A stretch of 64,000 bases of DNA from Brachybacterium alimentarium (GCF_002332425.1 NZ_NRGS01000031.1:16976-80975), one strand, 5' to 3'. Shown: positions 51,005-60,393, counted from the first letter of the stretch. Notes: generated from the sequence alone by a model not told the origin. A program made the numbers and translations.

Positions 51005-52500
51005 TGAACACCTGTCCTCGGGCCGTGGCCGACACCGACCGATTCGATCATCGTACGTGTTGACGCCGTCTCCTCCGAGCCGAGGTGATCAACGCCCAGC
51101 GCCCCGAGGGGGAGCCATCCCAGGCCCCCCGCGACCGCGACCGCGATGGCCACGACCAGGAGGACCACCACGATGAATCCGGGCACGGAGAGCGGGCCGA
51201 CGCGGCGTCCCGTCGTGGTGCCGCGCACCGTGCGCTCCGAGGCGGCGGTGTCGACGTCGCCGAAGGGACGCCGCTCGCCGAGCGCGCGATCCGGGCTCCC
51301 GGCCGCGGTCCGCCCGTCGGCCGCCGCGCCGCCGGAGGGCGTCGTCCGGGGCGTCCGGGCCGAGCGGGGAGCGGGGGCCGGGGACGCCGCGGACCGGGCG
51401 GAGGCCGCGGAGAGCACGGACCTTGCGGAGGACGCGGACAGGCCCGACGACGCCGAGGGGCCGGACGTCGCCGACGCTCCCGAGCGGTGACGGACGCCCC
51501 GACCACGGCCCGACAGCGGCAGCGGCATGGCGGCCGTGCGGGTGCCCGTCGGCGAGGCGCCGGGCCCGGCGACGGGACCCGTGGAGCCGGGCGGGCGCAC
51601 AGCGTTCTCGCCCGTCCAGTCATGGTCCTCGACACGGGTGACGGGGATCGCGCCGGTGGTGAAGCGGGGCTCGACCCCGCGCTGGATGGCCTCGAGGATC
51701 CTCGACACCGCCGCCGCCGAGCGGGGACGGTTCGCCGGGGCCTTCGCGAGGGTCATCATCACCAGGGTCCGCAGGTCGGCGTTGATGGCCTCGGGGAGCT
51801 CGGGCGGCTGCTGCTTGACCTGCGCCATCGCGATCTCGACCTGGCTGGAGCCGGTGAAGGGACGGTGTCCCACGAGCATCTCGTAGGCCACGATCCCGAG
51901 CGCATAGATGTCCGAGAGCGACGTGGCCTGCTTGCCCATCGCCTGCTCGGGGGAGAGGTACTGGGCGGTGCCCATCACCAGCCCCGTTTTCGTGAGCCGA
52001 GCCTGGTCCTTGCTGCGGGCGATCCCGAAGTCGGTGATCTTCATCGACCAGTCGTCGCCCTCGTCGACGAGCACGTTCTCCGGCTTCACGTCACGGTGCA
52101 CCACCCCCTTGGAATGGGCGGCGTCCAGCGCACGGGCCAGCTCGATGAGCACCGAGACGATCCGCTTCTCGGGCAGACCGCCGGGGTTCTCCTCGATGAT
52201 GTCCGAGAGCGGCCTGCCGGGGCAGAGCTCCATGACGATGTACGCCCGGCCGTCGATCTCGCCGTAGTCGTACAGCGCGGCGATGGCATCGTGCGAGAGC
52301 GCGGCGGTATGGCGGGCCTCCGCGCGGAAGCGCTTGAGGAAGCCCTCGTCCCCCGCGTACTCCTCGCGCAGCACCTTGACCGCGACGTCGCGGTCCAGCT
52401 CCTGGTCGCGACCCTTCCAGACCTGTCCCATGCCGCCAGTGGCGATCAGGGACGTCAGCTCATAGCGTCCTTCGAGGACGAGCCCCGCCTCGGTCTTCAT
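51001..52500 (-). CDS. pknA: Ser/Thr protein kinase PknA
   Basis: 499 aa from ATG 52500. The kinase domain (~10-275) has ATGGMGQVWKG, VAVKVLREE, HRDVKPENVLVD and TDFGIARS. A long Ala/Ser/Pro-rich juxtamembrane region (about 290-440) precedes one helix (VPGFIVVVLLVVAIAVAVAGGL) and a short outside tail with no PASTA. This is the PknA arrangement. With PknB it sets cell shape and septation. The start overlaps the pbpA stop by 4 nt, and an ORF extension upstream of 52500 lies within pbpA and is rejected. Confidence 0.95.
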   Translation of the reverse strand: MKTEAGLVLEGRYELTSLIATGGMGQVWKGRDQELDRDVAVKVLREEYAGDEGFLKRFRAEARHTAALSHDAIAALYDYGEIDGRAYIVMELCPGRPLSDIIEENPGGLPEKRIVSVLIELARALDAAHSKGVVHRDVKPENVLVDEGDDWSMKITDFGIARSKDQARLTKTGLVMGTAQYLSPEQAMGKQATSLSDIYALGIVAYEMLVGHRPFTGSSQVEIAMAQVKQQPPELPEAINADLRTLVMMTLAKAPANRPRSAAAVSRILEAIQRGVEPRFTTGAIPVTRVEDHDWTGENAVRPPGSTGPVAGPGASPTGTRTAAMPLPLSGRGRGVRHRSGASATSGPSASSGLSASSARSVLSAASARSAASPAPAPRSARTPRTTPSGGAAADGRTAAGSPDRALGERRPFGDVDTAASERTVRGTTTGRRVGPLSVPGFIVVVLLVVAIAVAVAGGLGWLPLGALGVDHLGSEETASTRTMIESVGVGHGPRTGVQ

Positions 52501-53942
52501 CGGTCGATCACCGCCTTCATCACGTCCCGGGCGATCGGTGCCGCGGTGCGCGACCCGTATCCGCCCTCTTCGACCACGACCGCGACCGCGATCTTCTGAT
52601 CGTCCTTCTGCCCGTACCCGACGTACCAGGAGTGCGCCGCACGGTCCTCGCCCCACTCGGCGGTGCCGGTCTTGCCACCCACCTCGACGCCGTCGATCGC
52701 CGCGGCGGTGCCGGTGCCGTTCTCCACGACGCCCACCATCATCTGGCGCATCTGCGCCGCATTGGAGGCGCTCAGCGGCTGGCCGAGCTCCTTCGGCGAG
52801 AGCTCGGAGACCGTCGAGAGGTCGCTCGTGCGGACCGCGCCCACCAGCTGCGGCTCCATCACCACGCCGTCGTTCGCGAACGCTCCGGCCACCATCGCCA
52901 TCTGCAGCGGGCTCACGCGGTCCTCGTACTGCCCGATCGACGTGGTCGCGAGCTGCGCGTCGTCGAGATCAGAGCCGATGGTGGACGGGGTGACCGCGAG
53001 CGGGATCTCCAGGCGCTGGCCGAATCCGAACTCCTCGGCGGTGGCGGTGAGATCGTCCTCGCCCACGGCAATCCCGAGCTCGGCGAAGGAGGTGTTGCAG
53101 GACTGCCGCAGCGCCTCGGCGAGCGTGGATTCGTCGTCCGGCCCGCAGGGCTCGGTGCGGCCGCCGGAGAAGTTGTTCATCACCGACGACGAGTTCGGCA
53201 GCTCGAAGCTGCCGGGCCCGGGGATCACGGAATCGGAGGTGTACTCGCCCGATTCGAGGGCGGCCGAGGCCACCACCAGCTTGAACGCCGAGCCGGGTGG
53301 GTACAGGTCGCCTCCGATGGCGCGGTTGGTCAGCGGGCGCTCGGGATCATCGTTCAGCGCCGACCAGGACTGCTGGGCCGCGCCGGTGTCGTGGGTGGCC
53401 AGATCGTTGGGGTCGTAGCTGGGCGCGGACACCATCGCGAGGACGGCCCCGGTCTCCGGATCCAGCGCCACCGCTGCGCCGCGCTTGCCGTCCAGGGCGT
53501 CCCAGGCGGCCTTCTGCGCCCCGGAGTCCAGCGTGAGCTCGACGGTCGCGCCGCGGCCCTGCTTGCCCGAGAGGATGTCGGAGATGCGGTGGTAGAACAG
53601 CGCGTCGGCCTCGCCCGAGAGGGTGTCGTTCAGCGAGCGCTCGATGCCGGAGAACCCGTAGACCACCGAGTAGTAGCCGGTGACCGGGGCATACATCGCG
53701 CCGGGGTCGTAGCCGCGCAGGAACCCGTAGGTGTCCTCCGAGGCGGTGGAGCTCGCGATCGCCTCGCCGTCCACCACGATCGGGCCGCGGTGGCGTCCGT
53801 ACTCGTTGTAGGTGGTGCGCAGGTTCTGGCCGTGGGCGTTGAGCCGACCCTGGGCGACGACCTGGAAGTAGGTGGTCGAGGTGAACAGCAGCACGAAGAG
53901 CACGCTGACCACGAGCCATACGTGTCGCAGGGGCTTGTTCAT
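52497..53942 (-). CDS. pbpA: Class B penicillin-binding protein (PbpA type)
   Basis: 481-aa transpeptidase that cross-links septal or lateral peptidoglycan. One N-terminal helix (VWLVVSVLFVLLFTSTTYF, ~8-26), a non-catalytic domain, then the transpeptidase with PPGSAFK (active Ser ~217; Ala in place of the usual Thr), SCN (~281) and GGKTGTAEW (~423). Length fits actinobacterial PbpA. It is overlapped by 4 nt on both sides with rodA and pknA. Longer open frame to 55136 runs through rodA in another register and is not coding. Confidence 0.95.
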   Translation of the reverse strand: MNKPLRHVWLVVSVLFVLLFTSTTYFQVVAQGRLNAHGQNLRTTYNEYGRHRGPIVVDGEAIASSTASEDTYGFLRGYDPGAMYAPVTGYYSVVYGFSGIERSLNDTLSGEADALFYHRISDILSGKQGRGATVELTLDSGAQKAAWDALDGKRGAAVALDPETGAVLAMVSAPSYDPNDLATHDTGAAQQSWSALNDDPERPLTNRAIGGDLYPPGSAFKLVVASAALESGEYTSDSVIPGPGSFELPNSSSVMNNFSGGRTEPCGPDDESTLAEALRQSCNTSFAELGIAVGEDDLTATAEEFGFGQRLEIPLAVTPSTIGSDLDDAQLATTSIGQYEDRVSPLQMAMVAGAFANDGVVMEPQLVGAVRTSDLSTVSELSPKELGQPLSASNAAQMRQMMVGVVENGTGTAAAIDGVEVGGKTGTAEWGEDRAAHSWYVGYGQKDDQKIAVAVVVEEGGYGSRTAAPIARDVMKAVIDR

Positions 53943-55330
53943 GCCATCACCTCCGGGGAGGTGCGCGCAGCGGGAGCGGCGCCCGGGCCGTCGACCTGGC
54001 GGGCGGCGGGCCGACGGGCGGCGTCCGAGAGCCGCACCAGGATTCCGGCGATGATCCAGTTGCACACCAGCGAGCTGCCCCCGGCCGCCAGGAACGGCAG
54101 GGTCAGGCCCGTCAGAGGGATCACCCGGGTGACGCCGCCGACGACGACGAACACCTGCAGGGCCATCGCGAAGCCGAGCCCTCCGGCCAGCAGTGTGCCG
54201 AAGCCGTCCGAGATGCCGACCGCCGCGCGGATCGCGCGCTGGACGAGCAGCAGGTACAGCAGCAGCAGGGCGAAGGCGCCGACCATGCCGAGCTCCTCCG
54301 CGAAGGAGGTGAAGATGAAGTCGGATTCGGCGTGCGGGACCACGTCCGGGCGGCCCTCGCCGAGGCCCGCCCCGGTGATGCCCCCGTTGGCGAGACCGAA
54401 CAGGCCCTGGTTGATCTGCTCGCAGCCGCCGTAGTTCGCGCCCGAGAGCGGATCCAGCCAGCAGGTGATGCGCGTGCGCACGTGGCTCATCTGGGTGGCC
54501 GCGAACACGGCGGGCGGCAGGAACATGACCGCGCCGATCACGAGCCAGCTCAGCCGGTCGGTGGCGACGTAGAGCATCACCACGAACAGGCCGAAGAACA
54601 TCAGCGAGGTGCCCAGGTCCGTCTGGAAGACGAGTACGGCCATCGCGAAGCCCCAGGCCACGAGGATCGGACCGAAGTCGGACCACCGCGGCAGATGGAT
54701 GCCGAGCACCTTGGGGCCGGCCAGGGCCAGGGTGTCGCGGCGCGAGACCAGGTAGCCGGCGAAGAAGAGCGCGAAGGCGATCTTGGCGAGTTCGGCGGGC
54801 TGGAAGCTGTTGCCGGCGATGGAGATCCAGATGCGCGAGCCGTTGCGGGAGTCGCCGATGCCCGGCAGCAGGGGCAGGAGCAGCAGCACGCCGCCGGCGA
54901 CGGCGCTGATCCAGGTGTAGCGGCGCAGGTGCCGGTGATCGCGCAGGAGGACGATCACGGCCACGCACAGTCCGACGCCCAGGACCGCCCACAGCATCTG
55001 CCGCTCCGCGGTCGCCGAGCTGCGCAGCCCGTAGATCTGGTTCGCGGCGTGCACGCTCTTGATCAGGGCCATGCCCAGCAGGTTCAGCAGCACCACCAGC
55101 GGCAGGATCACCGGATCCGTGTACGGGGCGCGCCACATGACCGCGACCTGCAGGACCACGGCGAGCAGAGCCGCGCCGATCCCGTACTCGAGCAGGTTCG
55201 GCGGGAGCTCGTCGAAACGGCCGAGCCCGACCAGGGCGTAGGAGCCCACGCCGATCAGCACCGCGAAGGCCAGCAGCACGGCGTGCATCAGCCGGCGGGG
55301 TCGTGCGGTGTAGGAGACGATCGTGGCCAC
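53939..55330 (-). CDS. rodA: SEDS-family peptidoglycan polymerase (RodA/FtsW)
   Basis: 463 aa from GTG 55330, with about ten membrane helices. SEDS marks are SFQPAELAKIAFALFFAGYL, FQTDLGTSLMFFGLFVVML, and the long extracellular loop with GLGEGRPDVVPHAESDFIFT and FAEELGMVGA. It polymerises lipid II and works with the class B PBP encoded next. In this gene order the protein is called RodA (or FtsW-like). It shares one base with the pstP stop codon and overlaps pbpA by 4 nt. Confidence 0.95.
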   Translation of the reverse strand: MATIVSYTARPRRLMHAVLLAFAVLIGVGSYALVGLGRFDELPPNLLEYGIGAALLAVVLQVAVMWRAPYTDPVILPLVVLLNLLGMALIKSVHAANQIYGLRSSATAERQMLWAVLGVGLCVAVIVLLRDHRHLRRYTWISAVAGGVLLLLPLLPGIGDSRNGSRIWISIAGNSFQPAELAKIAFALFFAGYLVSRRDTLALAGPKVLGIHLPRWSDFGPILVAWGFAMAVLVFQTDLGTSLMFFGLFVVMLYVATDRLSWLVIGAVMFLPPAVFAATQMSHVRTRITCWLDPLSGANYGGCEQINQGLFGLANGGITGAGLGEGRPDVVPHAESDFIFTSFAEELGMVGAFALLLLYLLLVQRAIRAAVGISDGFGTLLAGGLGFAMALQVFVVVGGVTRVIPLTGLTLPFLAAGGSSLVCNWIIAGILVRLSDAARRPAARQVDGPGAAPAARTSPEVMA

Positions 55331-56721
55331 TACGACTCCTCGCCCTCGGTGGGCTGGACGGCGTCGTCGTCGGACCGGTCCGGGAGGGAGCGGCTGCCGG
55401 TGGGCATCTCGGTCAGGCCTCCGCCGCCGTCGGACGCCTCGCCGCCGCCGTCGGAGACCTCGCCCCCGCCGTCGGACGGTGCCGGGGTGGGCAGCAGCGG
55501 CTGATTGGCGTCCGCCGCCTGCTGGAGGCGCTCGATGATCTGGTCCGCGCTCTCGCGGTCACCGGCGGTGATGGTGTTGCCGACCTGCTCCTGGGTGATC
55601 TCCGGGAGGTCGTCCAGGGCGATGTCGGTGACCTCGATCGGCTCCGAGAGGGAGATCGGCCCGAGATCCTGGGACAGGCCCTGGTACAGCACGACGTTCG
55701 TGCCGTCGGAGGCGACATAGTACTGGCGCTGCGACCAGGCGTATCCGGCCCACAGCACGCCGCCCAGCACGGCGACCAGCAGGAACACGGCGACCAGTGC
55801 GGGCCAGGGGCTGCGGCGCGGGGGCTCGTCCTCGGAGAAGTCGTCGTCCTCGTAGGGGACCTCGGGCTCCTCGCGGGTGAGGGCGGCGGCCTTCGCGGCC
55901 GGGCCGGAGGCGCTCGTGGGCTGGTGGCGCGTGCGGGCGGCCGATCCCACGATCTGCGGCGCGGTGGAGGGGGCCTCCTCGGTGCGGGGCAGGTCGTCGA
56001 GCTCGATGACGTCGGCGATGAGGCAGGTGATGTTGTCCGGCCCGCCGCCCTTGAGCGCGAGCTGGATCAGCTCGTCGGCGCATTCGCCCGGGTCCTCGAA
56101 GGCCTTCAGGGTCGCGTCGATCGTGTCGAGCGAGACCAGGCCCGACAGGCCGTCCGAGCAGAGCATCCAGCGGTCGCCGGGATGCGCGGGGCGCAGGGAG
56201 AGGTCCAGCTCGGGGTCGGCGTCGACGTCGCCGAGCACGCGCATCAGCACGGAGCGCTGGGGGTGGCGCTCGGCCTCCTCCTCGGTGAGGCGCCCTTCGT
56301 CCAGCAGCCGCTGCACGAAGGTGTGGTCCTTGGTGACCTGGAAGGTCTCGTCGTTGCGCAGCAGGTAGGCGCGGGAATCGCCGATGTGGGCGAGGGCGAA
56401 CTTGCCTTCGGCGCGCAGCATCGCGGTGATCGTGGTGCCCAGGCCCCGCAGCTGCGGTTCGTCGCGGGCACGGCGCAGGATCTCCTGGTTGGCCTCGAGC
56501 ACCGCCTCCTCGAGGGTGGCGACGATGTCCGAGGCCGGGGTCTCCGAATCCAACCGGGCCAGGCGGCCGATCGCGACCGAGGAGGCCACGTCGCCGCCGG
56601 CGTGCCCGCCCATGCCGTCGGCGACCACCAGCAGATGGCTGCCGGCATAGCCGGAGTCCTGATTGTTGGAGCGGACCAGGCCGACGTCGGACCGGGCGGC
56701 GTATCGCAGGGCGACGCTCAT
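55330..56721 (-). CDS. pstP: PP2C-type Ser/Thr phosphatase PstP
   Basis: 463 aa from ATG 56721. The PP2C domain (~1-235) has RSNNQDSGYAG, VVADGMGGHAGG, LAHIGDSRAYLLR, MLCSDGLSG and GGPDNITCLIADV, giving the metal-binding Asp residues. One membrane helix follows (WPALVAVFLLVAVLGGVLWAGYAW, start ~305), then an outside region ending in a Gly/Ser/Asp repeat (VSDGGGEASDGGG). It reverses PknA/PknB phosphorylation. It overlaps fhaB by 4 nt. An ORF extension upstream of 56721 reads through fhaB and is rejected. Confidence 0.96.
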   Translation of the reverse strand: MSVALRYAARSDVGLVRSNNQDSGYAGSHLLVVADGMGGHAGGDVASSVAIGRLARLDSETPASDIVATLEEAVLEANQEILRRARDEPQLRGLGTTITAMLRAEGKFALAHIGDSRAYLLRNDETFQVTKDHTFVQRLLDEGRLTEEEAERHPQRSVLMRVLGDVDADPELDLSLRPAHPGDRWMLCSDGLSGLVSLDTIDATLKAFEDPGECADELIQLALKGGGPDNITCLIADVIELDDLPRTEEAPSTAPQIVGSAARTRHQPTSASGPAAKAAALTREEPEVPYEDDDFSEDEPPRRSPWPALVAVFLLVAVLGGVLWAGYAWSQRQYYVASDGTNVVLYQGLSQDLGPISLSEPIEVTDIALDDLPEITQEQVGNTITAGDRESADQIIERLQQAADANQPLLPTPAPSDGGGEVSDGGGEASDGGGGLTEMPTGSRSLPDRSDDDAVQPTEGEES

Positions 56722-57245
56722 CGCGGACCTCGTCTCAGCTCGATCTCGGTGCGGCCGATCCGCACCTGGGCACCGGGACGGAACGGCACGGCGCCCTCGA
56801 TGCGGCGACCGGACAGCAGCGTGCCGTTGGTCGACCCCAGGTCCTCGACCATCCACTCGCCCTCGCGCTCGAACACGCGGGCATGCCGGTTCGACGCGTA
56901 GTCGTCGTCGAGCACCAGGGTGCATTCCGGGGCGCGGCCGATGAGGATCGGGGTGGATCCCAGCGTCAGCGAGGTGCCCCGCAGGGGCCCGGCGGTGACC
57001 ACCATGGCGGTCGCGGTGACCTCCGGGTCGGTGCGCATCGCGGCCGGATCGCCACCGTCCGGGGCTCCGGCCCCGCCGACCGGGCCGGAGGCGGGGCGCT
57101 GCTCGCGCCGCGGATCACGGCTCGAACGGGTCACCACGGTGGTCCCGAACAGGTCGTTGCGCAGCACGAGCACCACGACGATCACGAACACCCACAGCGC
57201 CAGGACGAAGCCCAGACGGAGGGCGACCAGGGTCAGTTCACTCAT
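56718..57245 (-). CDS. fhaB: FHA-domain protein FhaB (FipA-like partner)
   Basis: 175 aa. An N-terminal membrane helix (LGFVLALWVFVIVVVLVLRND region, ~11-30), a Gly/Pro-rich linker, and a C-terminal FHA domain with ILIGRAPECTLVL, SNRHARVF and DLGSTNGTLL, which binds phosphothreonine. In mycobacteria the homologue (FhaB/FipA) is a PknA/PknB substrate that recruits division proteins. It lies seven bases after fhaA and overlaps pstP by 4 nt. Confidence 0.94.
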   Translation of the reverse strand: MSELTLVALRLGFVLALWVFVIVVVLVLRNDLFGTTVVTRSSRDPRREQRPASGPVGGAGAPDGGDPAAMRTDPEVTATAMVVTAGPLRGTSLTLGSTPILIGRAPECTLVLDDDYASNRHARVFEREGEWMVEDLGSTNGTLLSGRRIEGAVPFRPGAQVRIGRTEIELRRGPR

Positions 57246-57252
57246 CGGGCGC

Positions 57253-57975
57253 TCACCAGGTCGCCGGCCCGGCCGCGGGCAGGATGACGGTCAGACGGGT
57301 GCGGCCGATCTTGAGCAACGAGCGGTCTCGGAGCGTGACAGGGGTGCGGATGCGCTCGCCGTCGACGAAGGTGCCGTTGGTCGAGCCGAGGTCGGTGGCC
57401 ACCAGGGTGCTGCCGTCGGGCCCCGGCTCGGCGCGCAGCTCGAGGTGGTGCCGGGAGACGCCCGTGTCCTCGAGGATGATGTCGGAGTCGCCGCCGCGCC
57501 CGATCACCGTCACGGGGCCGGTGAGCAGGTACTGCTGGCCGTCGATCTCGACGATGGGGCTGCTGCCGGACTCGGCGCGCGAGGCGGTGGTGGCCGGGGC
57601 CACGCTGCCGCGCTCGGTGCGGGACTCGGTCTCGAAGCGCCCGGCGCGCACGTCGTCGTCGGCCTCCAGATCCACGGTGACGCCGCCGACGAACATGTAG
57701 CGCTGCTTCTCGGCGTGCTCCATGAGCACGCGCTGCAGCTCGTCGATCAGGGTGTCCTGCCAGGAGCTGAAGCGCTCGAAGTCCTGGGGGTGCAGGTAGA
57801 TCGTGTACACGTTCGGGGCGAGGGTCCGGGTGCGGTCGAGCACCTGGATCTGGTCGTCGCACTCGCGCTTGAGCCCCTGCGCGAGGTCGAGAGGTTTCAG
57901 CTGCCCGCGGCCGGGCGAGAACATGCTCGTCACGCCGCGGTCGAGTCCGCGCTCGATCCGATCCAAGATCCCCAC
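57253..57975 (-). CDS. fhaA: FhaA: DUF3662 plus FHA domain
   Basis: 240 aa from GTG 57975, with GAAGGAT upstream. Residues 1-~115 are the DUF3662 domain (MGILDRIERGLDRGVTSMF, then NVYTIYLHPQDFERF). A short linker leads to the FHA domain (~150-235) with TVIGRGGDSDIIL, SRHHLEL and DLGSTNGTFVDG. The mycobacterial homologue is about 527 aa because of a long disordered middle, which is missing here. It binds phosphorylated MviN-type proteins. It is first in the operon; a -10 candidate TACGAT lies at 58043-58038, about 56 nt before the start. Confidence 0.94.
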   Translation of the reverse strand: MGILDRIERGLDRGVTSMFSPGRGQLKPLDLAQGLKRECDDQIQVLDRTRTLAPNVYTIYLHPQDFERFSSWQDTLIDELQRVLMEHAEKQRYMFVGGVTVDLEADDDVRAGRFETESRTERGSVAPATTASRAESGSSPIVEIDGQQYLLTGPVTVIGRGGDSDIILEDTGVSRHHLELRAEPGPDGSTLVATDLGSTNGTFVDGERIRTPVTLRDRSLLKIGRTRLTVILPAAGPATW

Positions 57976-58120
57976 GGTGATCCTTCGCTGTTGCTGTCCC
58001 AGTGCCCCGACGGCAGACGGGGCTGTACGCCTACTCGATCGTAGCGCGTGGCCAGGTCATCAGTGGTCCGGCAGGGCGGTGGTGCGGCAAGGGATTCGTG
58101 CAGGGTTCGTAAAGGCCGAG

Positions 58121-58156
58121 GGGGCGGGGGCGGGCGCGGAGGCCCGCCGCCGCCCC
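58121..58156 (-). terminator. GC-only hairpin between the L,D-transpeptidase and fhaA
   Basis: Arms 58121-58135 and 58142-58156 pair over 15 bp with one mismatch around a 6-base loop. It lies downstream of the leftward transpeptidase gene and upstream of the fhaA promoter, so it probably separates the two units. The rest of the 324-bp spacer holds a short repeat (gaacggctca at 58280-58305) and no gene. Confidence 0.5.
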
Positions 58157-58299
58157 TGGATCGCGAGGTGGGGCTCGTCCTGCGTGGGCCTTGGAGGGTC
58201 GACGTCGGCCGTGGACCCTCCGGGACGCGGCGCCTGAGGATGCTGGTCACCCCAGGGGCGCACGACTCGGCAGCGGCTCAGGAACGGCTCATGAACGGC

Positions 58300-59052
58300 T
58301 CAGTGGATGAGCACGCGCCGGCCCTTGACGAACCACTTCCGTGACCACAGCATGTCGCTCGCGGCGACGGAGATGCGGCAGCAGCCGTGGGAGGCGGGAG
58401 AGGACGGGATCGAGTTCGACCCGTGGATCGCCCAGCCCCGGTCGTAGTAGCCGGGCCGGTACAGACTGCCCAGGGGACCGCTCTGCCAGCCCTTGCTGTA
58501 CAGGCTGTACATCGTGAAGTCGCCCGTCGGCGTGGCCGCGGTCTTCCAGCGGCCGCCCGAGTAGTAGCGCTTCCCGCTGCCGGTCGAGGTGTTCAGGATG
58601 TAGGAGAGCTTCCCTCCCGTGGTGGCGACGATGATCTGCCTCGCGAGATCCACCTCGAAGCCGACGCCCGAGGTGATCTTGCGCGAGGGGCGGGCGCCGC
58701 TCGCGATCGCGTCGTACGTCTTCGGGCCGACGACGCCGTCGGCGGAGAGGCCCGCGACCTTCTGCAGGGCGTAGACCGCCTGCTGGGTGAGGTGGCCGAA
58801 GCTGCCGTCGGCCGCACCGAGCCAGTACTTCAGGCCCGCCAGGTCCTTCTGCAGCGTCGTGACCGCAGCTCCCTTGGAGCCCTTGCGCAAGGTCGGCGCC
58901 GCGCTGGCCGGGCCCATGCCGAGGGTCATGCCCGCGCCGATCGTGCCCACGCCGAGCAGGACGGCGCGGCGCGAGGGCGCAGCGATCGCCAGCAGGGGCC
59001 GGTCGGTGACCTCGAGATGTCGCAGGGCTCGTGTCGTGGTTCTCATCCTCAT
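58300..59052 (-). CDS. Tat-exported L,D-transpeptidase with peptidoglycan-binding domain
   Basis: 250 aa. A twin-arginine signal (PSRRAVLLGVGTIGAGMTLG, ~26-45) ends near SAAP. A PG_binding_1 domain (LRKGSKGAAVTTLQKDL, ~55-115) precedes a YkuD catalytic domain. Its motif is HGSNSI with SHGCCR; the catalytic Cys is the first of the CC pair (~231). It would form 3-3 cross-links or anchor proteins in peptidoglycan outside the cell. GGGGGA lies about five bases before the first ATG (59052); ATG 59046 is an alternative. It stands alone, near the division operon. Confidence 0.93.
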   Translation of the reverse strand: MRMRTTTRALRHLEVTDRPLLAIAAPSRRAVLLGVGTIGAGMTLGMGPASAAPTLRKGSKGAAVTTLQKDLAGLKYWLGAADGSFGHLTQQAVYALQKVAGLSADGVVGPKTYDAIASGARPSRKITSGVGFEVDLARQIIVATTGGKLSYILNTSTGSGKRYYSGGRWKTAATPTGDFTMYSLYSKGWQSGPLGSLYRPGYYDRGWAIHGSNSIPSSPASHGCCRISVAASDMLWSRKWFVKGRRVLIH

Positions 59053-59385
59053 GTCTTCCCCCTTGCTATGGATCCGGAGCGTGGCCCGGATCCGTCCCCG
59101 TGCACAGCGTCGTCACTGCGCACACCATGATCACGTAACGGTCATGCGGAGGTAAACGACAGCAAAAGTGTGCAGGTCGTGAGGTTTCTTGTGGGTAGAG
59201 TGTGACGGTGCAGGCAGCGGCGTCGAGCAGGTGGGAGATGACCGTTCGGTACTGCGCGGGCACTGTTCGGGCACGTCGAGCCGGACGCCGCGACGGGCGG
59301 GGGTGCCTACGACCGCGAGGCGTGCGGAGGGGCGTGCGAAGGGATGCGGAGGGGGTGCGCGAAGGGGTGTGCCATATTGGATCGG
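59053..59385. other. Divergent spacer, locally AT-richer
   Basis: 333 bp between the transpeptidase and hydrolase genes. The left half (59120-59200) is lower in GC and holds GTAACG at 59136 and GTAAAC at 59151, plus a plus-strand TAGAGT (59196-59201). The right half is a gcgtgcggagggg-type low-complexity stretch. Promoters must be here but none is convincing. No gene is seen. Confidence 0.4.
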
Positions 59386-60264
59386 GTGGAGCCCGAGACC
59401 GATCCCCAGACCGCCCCTGACCCCCAGGCCGACCCCCAGGCCGGCCCCCAGACCAGCCCCGGGATGATCCCGGTGGAGGCCGACTTCGAGCACGCGCTCG
59501 GGGTCTCCGACGCCCGACGCACCCTGCACACGCAGGGGGACGAGGACCGCGTGTGGGAGCTCGCGAGCGTGTCCAAGCCGATCACCGCGCTGGGCACCCT
59601 GGTCGCGGTGGACCGCGGGCTCGTCGACCTCGACGAACCCGCCGGGCCCGAGGGCGCCACCGTGCGCCACCTCCTCGCCCACACCGCCGGCTACGCCTTC
59701 GACGGCGACGAGGTGGTCGGTGCGGTCGGGGGCCGACGGATCTACTCCAACACCGGTTTCGAGATGCTCGCCGCCCATGTCGAGCAGGCCACGGGCTATG
59801 ACCTGGATGAATGGCTCGAGCAGACCGTCGTCCAGGGGCTCGGTCTGAGCGACCTCGAGCTGACGGGCTCCCCGGCGGCCGGCTTCCGCGGCAGCATCCG
59901 CGACCTGCTGGCCCTGGGCCGTGAGCTGCTCGAGCCCACGCTGATCTCCCGCGAGCTGTGGCAGGAGTCGGTCACCGTGCAGTTCCCCGGGCTCGACGGC
60001 ATCCTGCCCGGCTACGGCAGGCAACGGCCGAACGACTGGGGGCTGGGATACGAGATCCGGGACGGCAAGTCGCCGCACTGGACGGGCTCTGCCTCGAGCC
60101 CACGCACTCTCGGCCACTTCGGCCAGGCGGGCTCCTTCCTCTGGGTGGACCCCGACGCCGGACTCACAGCGGCGTTCCTGGGCGCCGAGCCCTTCGGGAA
60201 GACGCACATCCGGATCTGGCCCGGCCTCAGCGACGAGATCCTCGCGCGGTTCGGCGGGGCCTGA
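59386..60264 (+). CDS. Serine hydrolase, beta-lactamase/class C fold
   Basis: 292 aa from GTG 59386; CATATT seven bases upstream could be a leaderless -10. TTG 59377 (AAGGGG nine bases before it) and ATG 59344 are alternatives. The fold is shown by Ser-x-x-Lys in SVSKPIT (~60-63), the Tyr-x-Asn motif YSNTGFEMLAAHVEQATG, and a KTG-equivalent HFGQAGSFLWVD. The N-terminus is a DPQA-type repeat and there is no signal peptide, so a cytoplasmic esterase or amidase is more likely than a secreted beta-lactamase or DD-peptidase. The substrate is unknown. It precedes the alpha-mannosidase but a 225-bp gap separates them. Confidence 0.85.
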   Translation: MEPETDPQTAPDPQADPQAGPQTSPGMIPVEADFEHALGVSDARRTLHTQGDEDRVWELASVSKPITALGTLVAVDRGLVDLDEPAGPEGATVRHLLAHTAGYAFDGDEVVGAVGGRRIYSNTGFEMLAAHVEQATGYDLDEWLEQTVVQGLGLSDLELTGSPAAGFRGSIRDLLALGRELLEPTLISRELWQESVTVQFPGLDGILPGYGRQRPNDWGLGYEIRDGKSPHWTGSASSPRTLGHFGQAGSFLWVDPDAGLTAAFLGAEPFGKTHIRIWPGLSDEILARFGGA

Positions 60265-60393
60265 GTGCGACGCGGCTTGAGGGCGACGGGGCTGAGCGCA
60301 GGGGCCCGCTTCCCGCCGTCGCCGCTTCCGCATCGCCGCATCGCCGCTCCCGCTGTCACCGCATCCGGTGCGTCCGGAATGTGACGCGCGACT

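Noticed and set aside
53939..55136. Long in-frame extension of PbpA through the rodA gene
   Set aside because: It reads rodA in another register and is Arg/Pro/Gly-rich; PbpA begins with its membrane helix at 53942.
59130..59160. MtrA-type direct repeat (GTAACG and GTAAAC) upstream of the L,D-transpeptidase
   Set aside because: The two half-sites are about 15 bp apart start to start and degenerate; the spacing does not fit what I recall of MtrA sites well enough to claim one.
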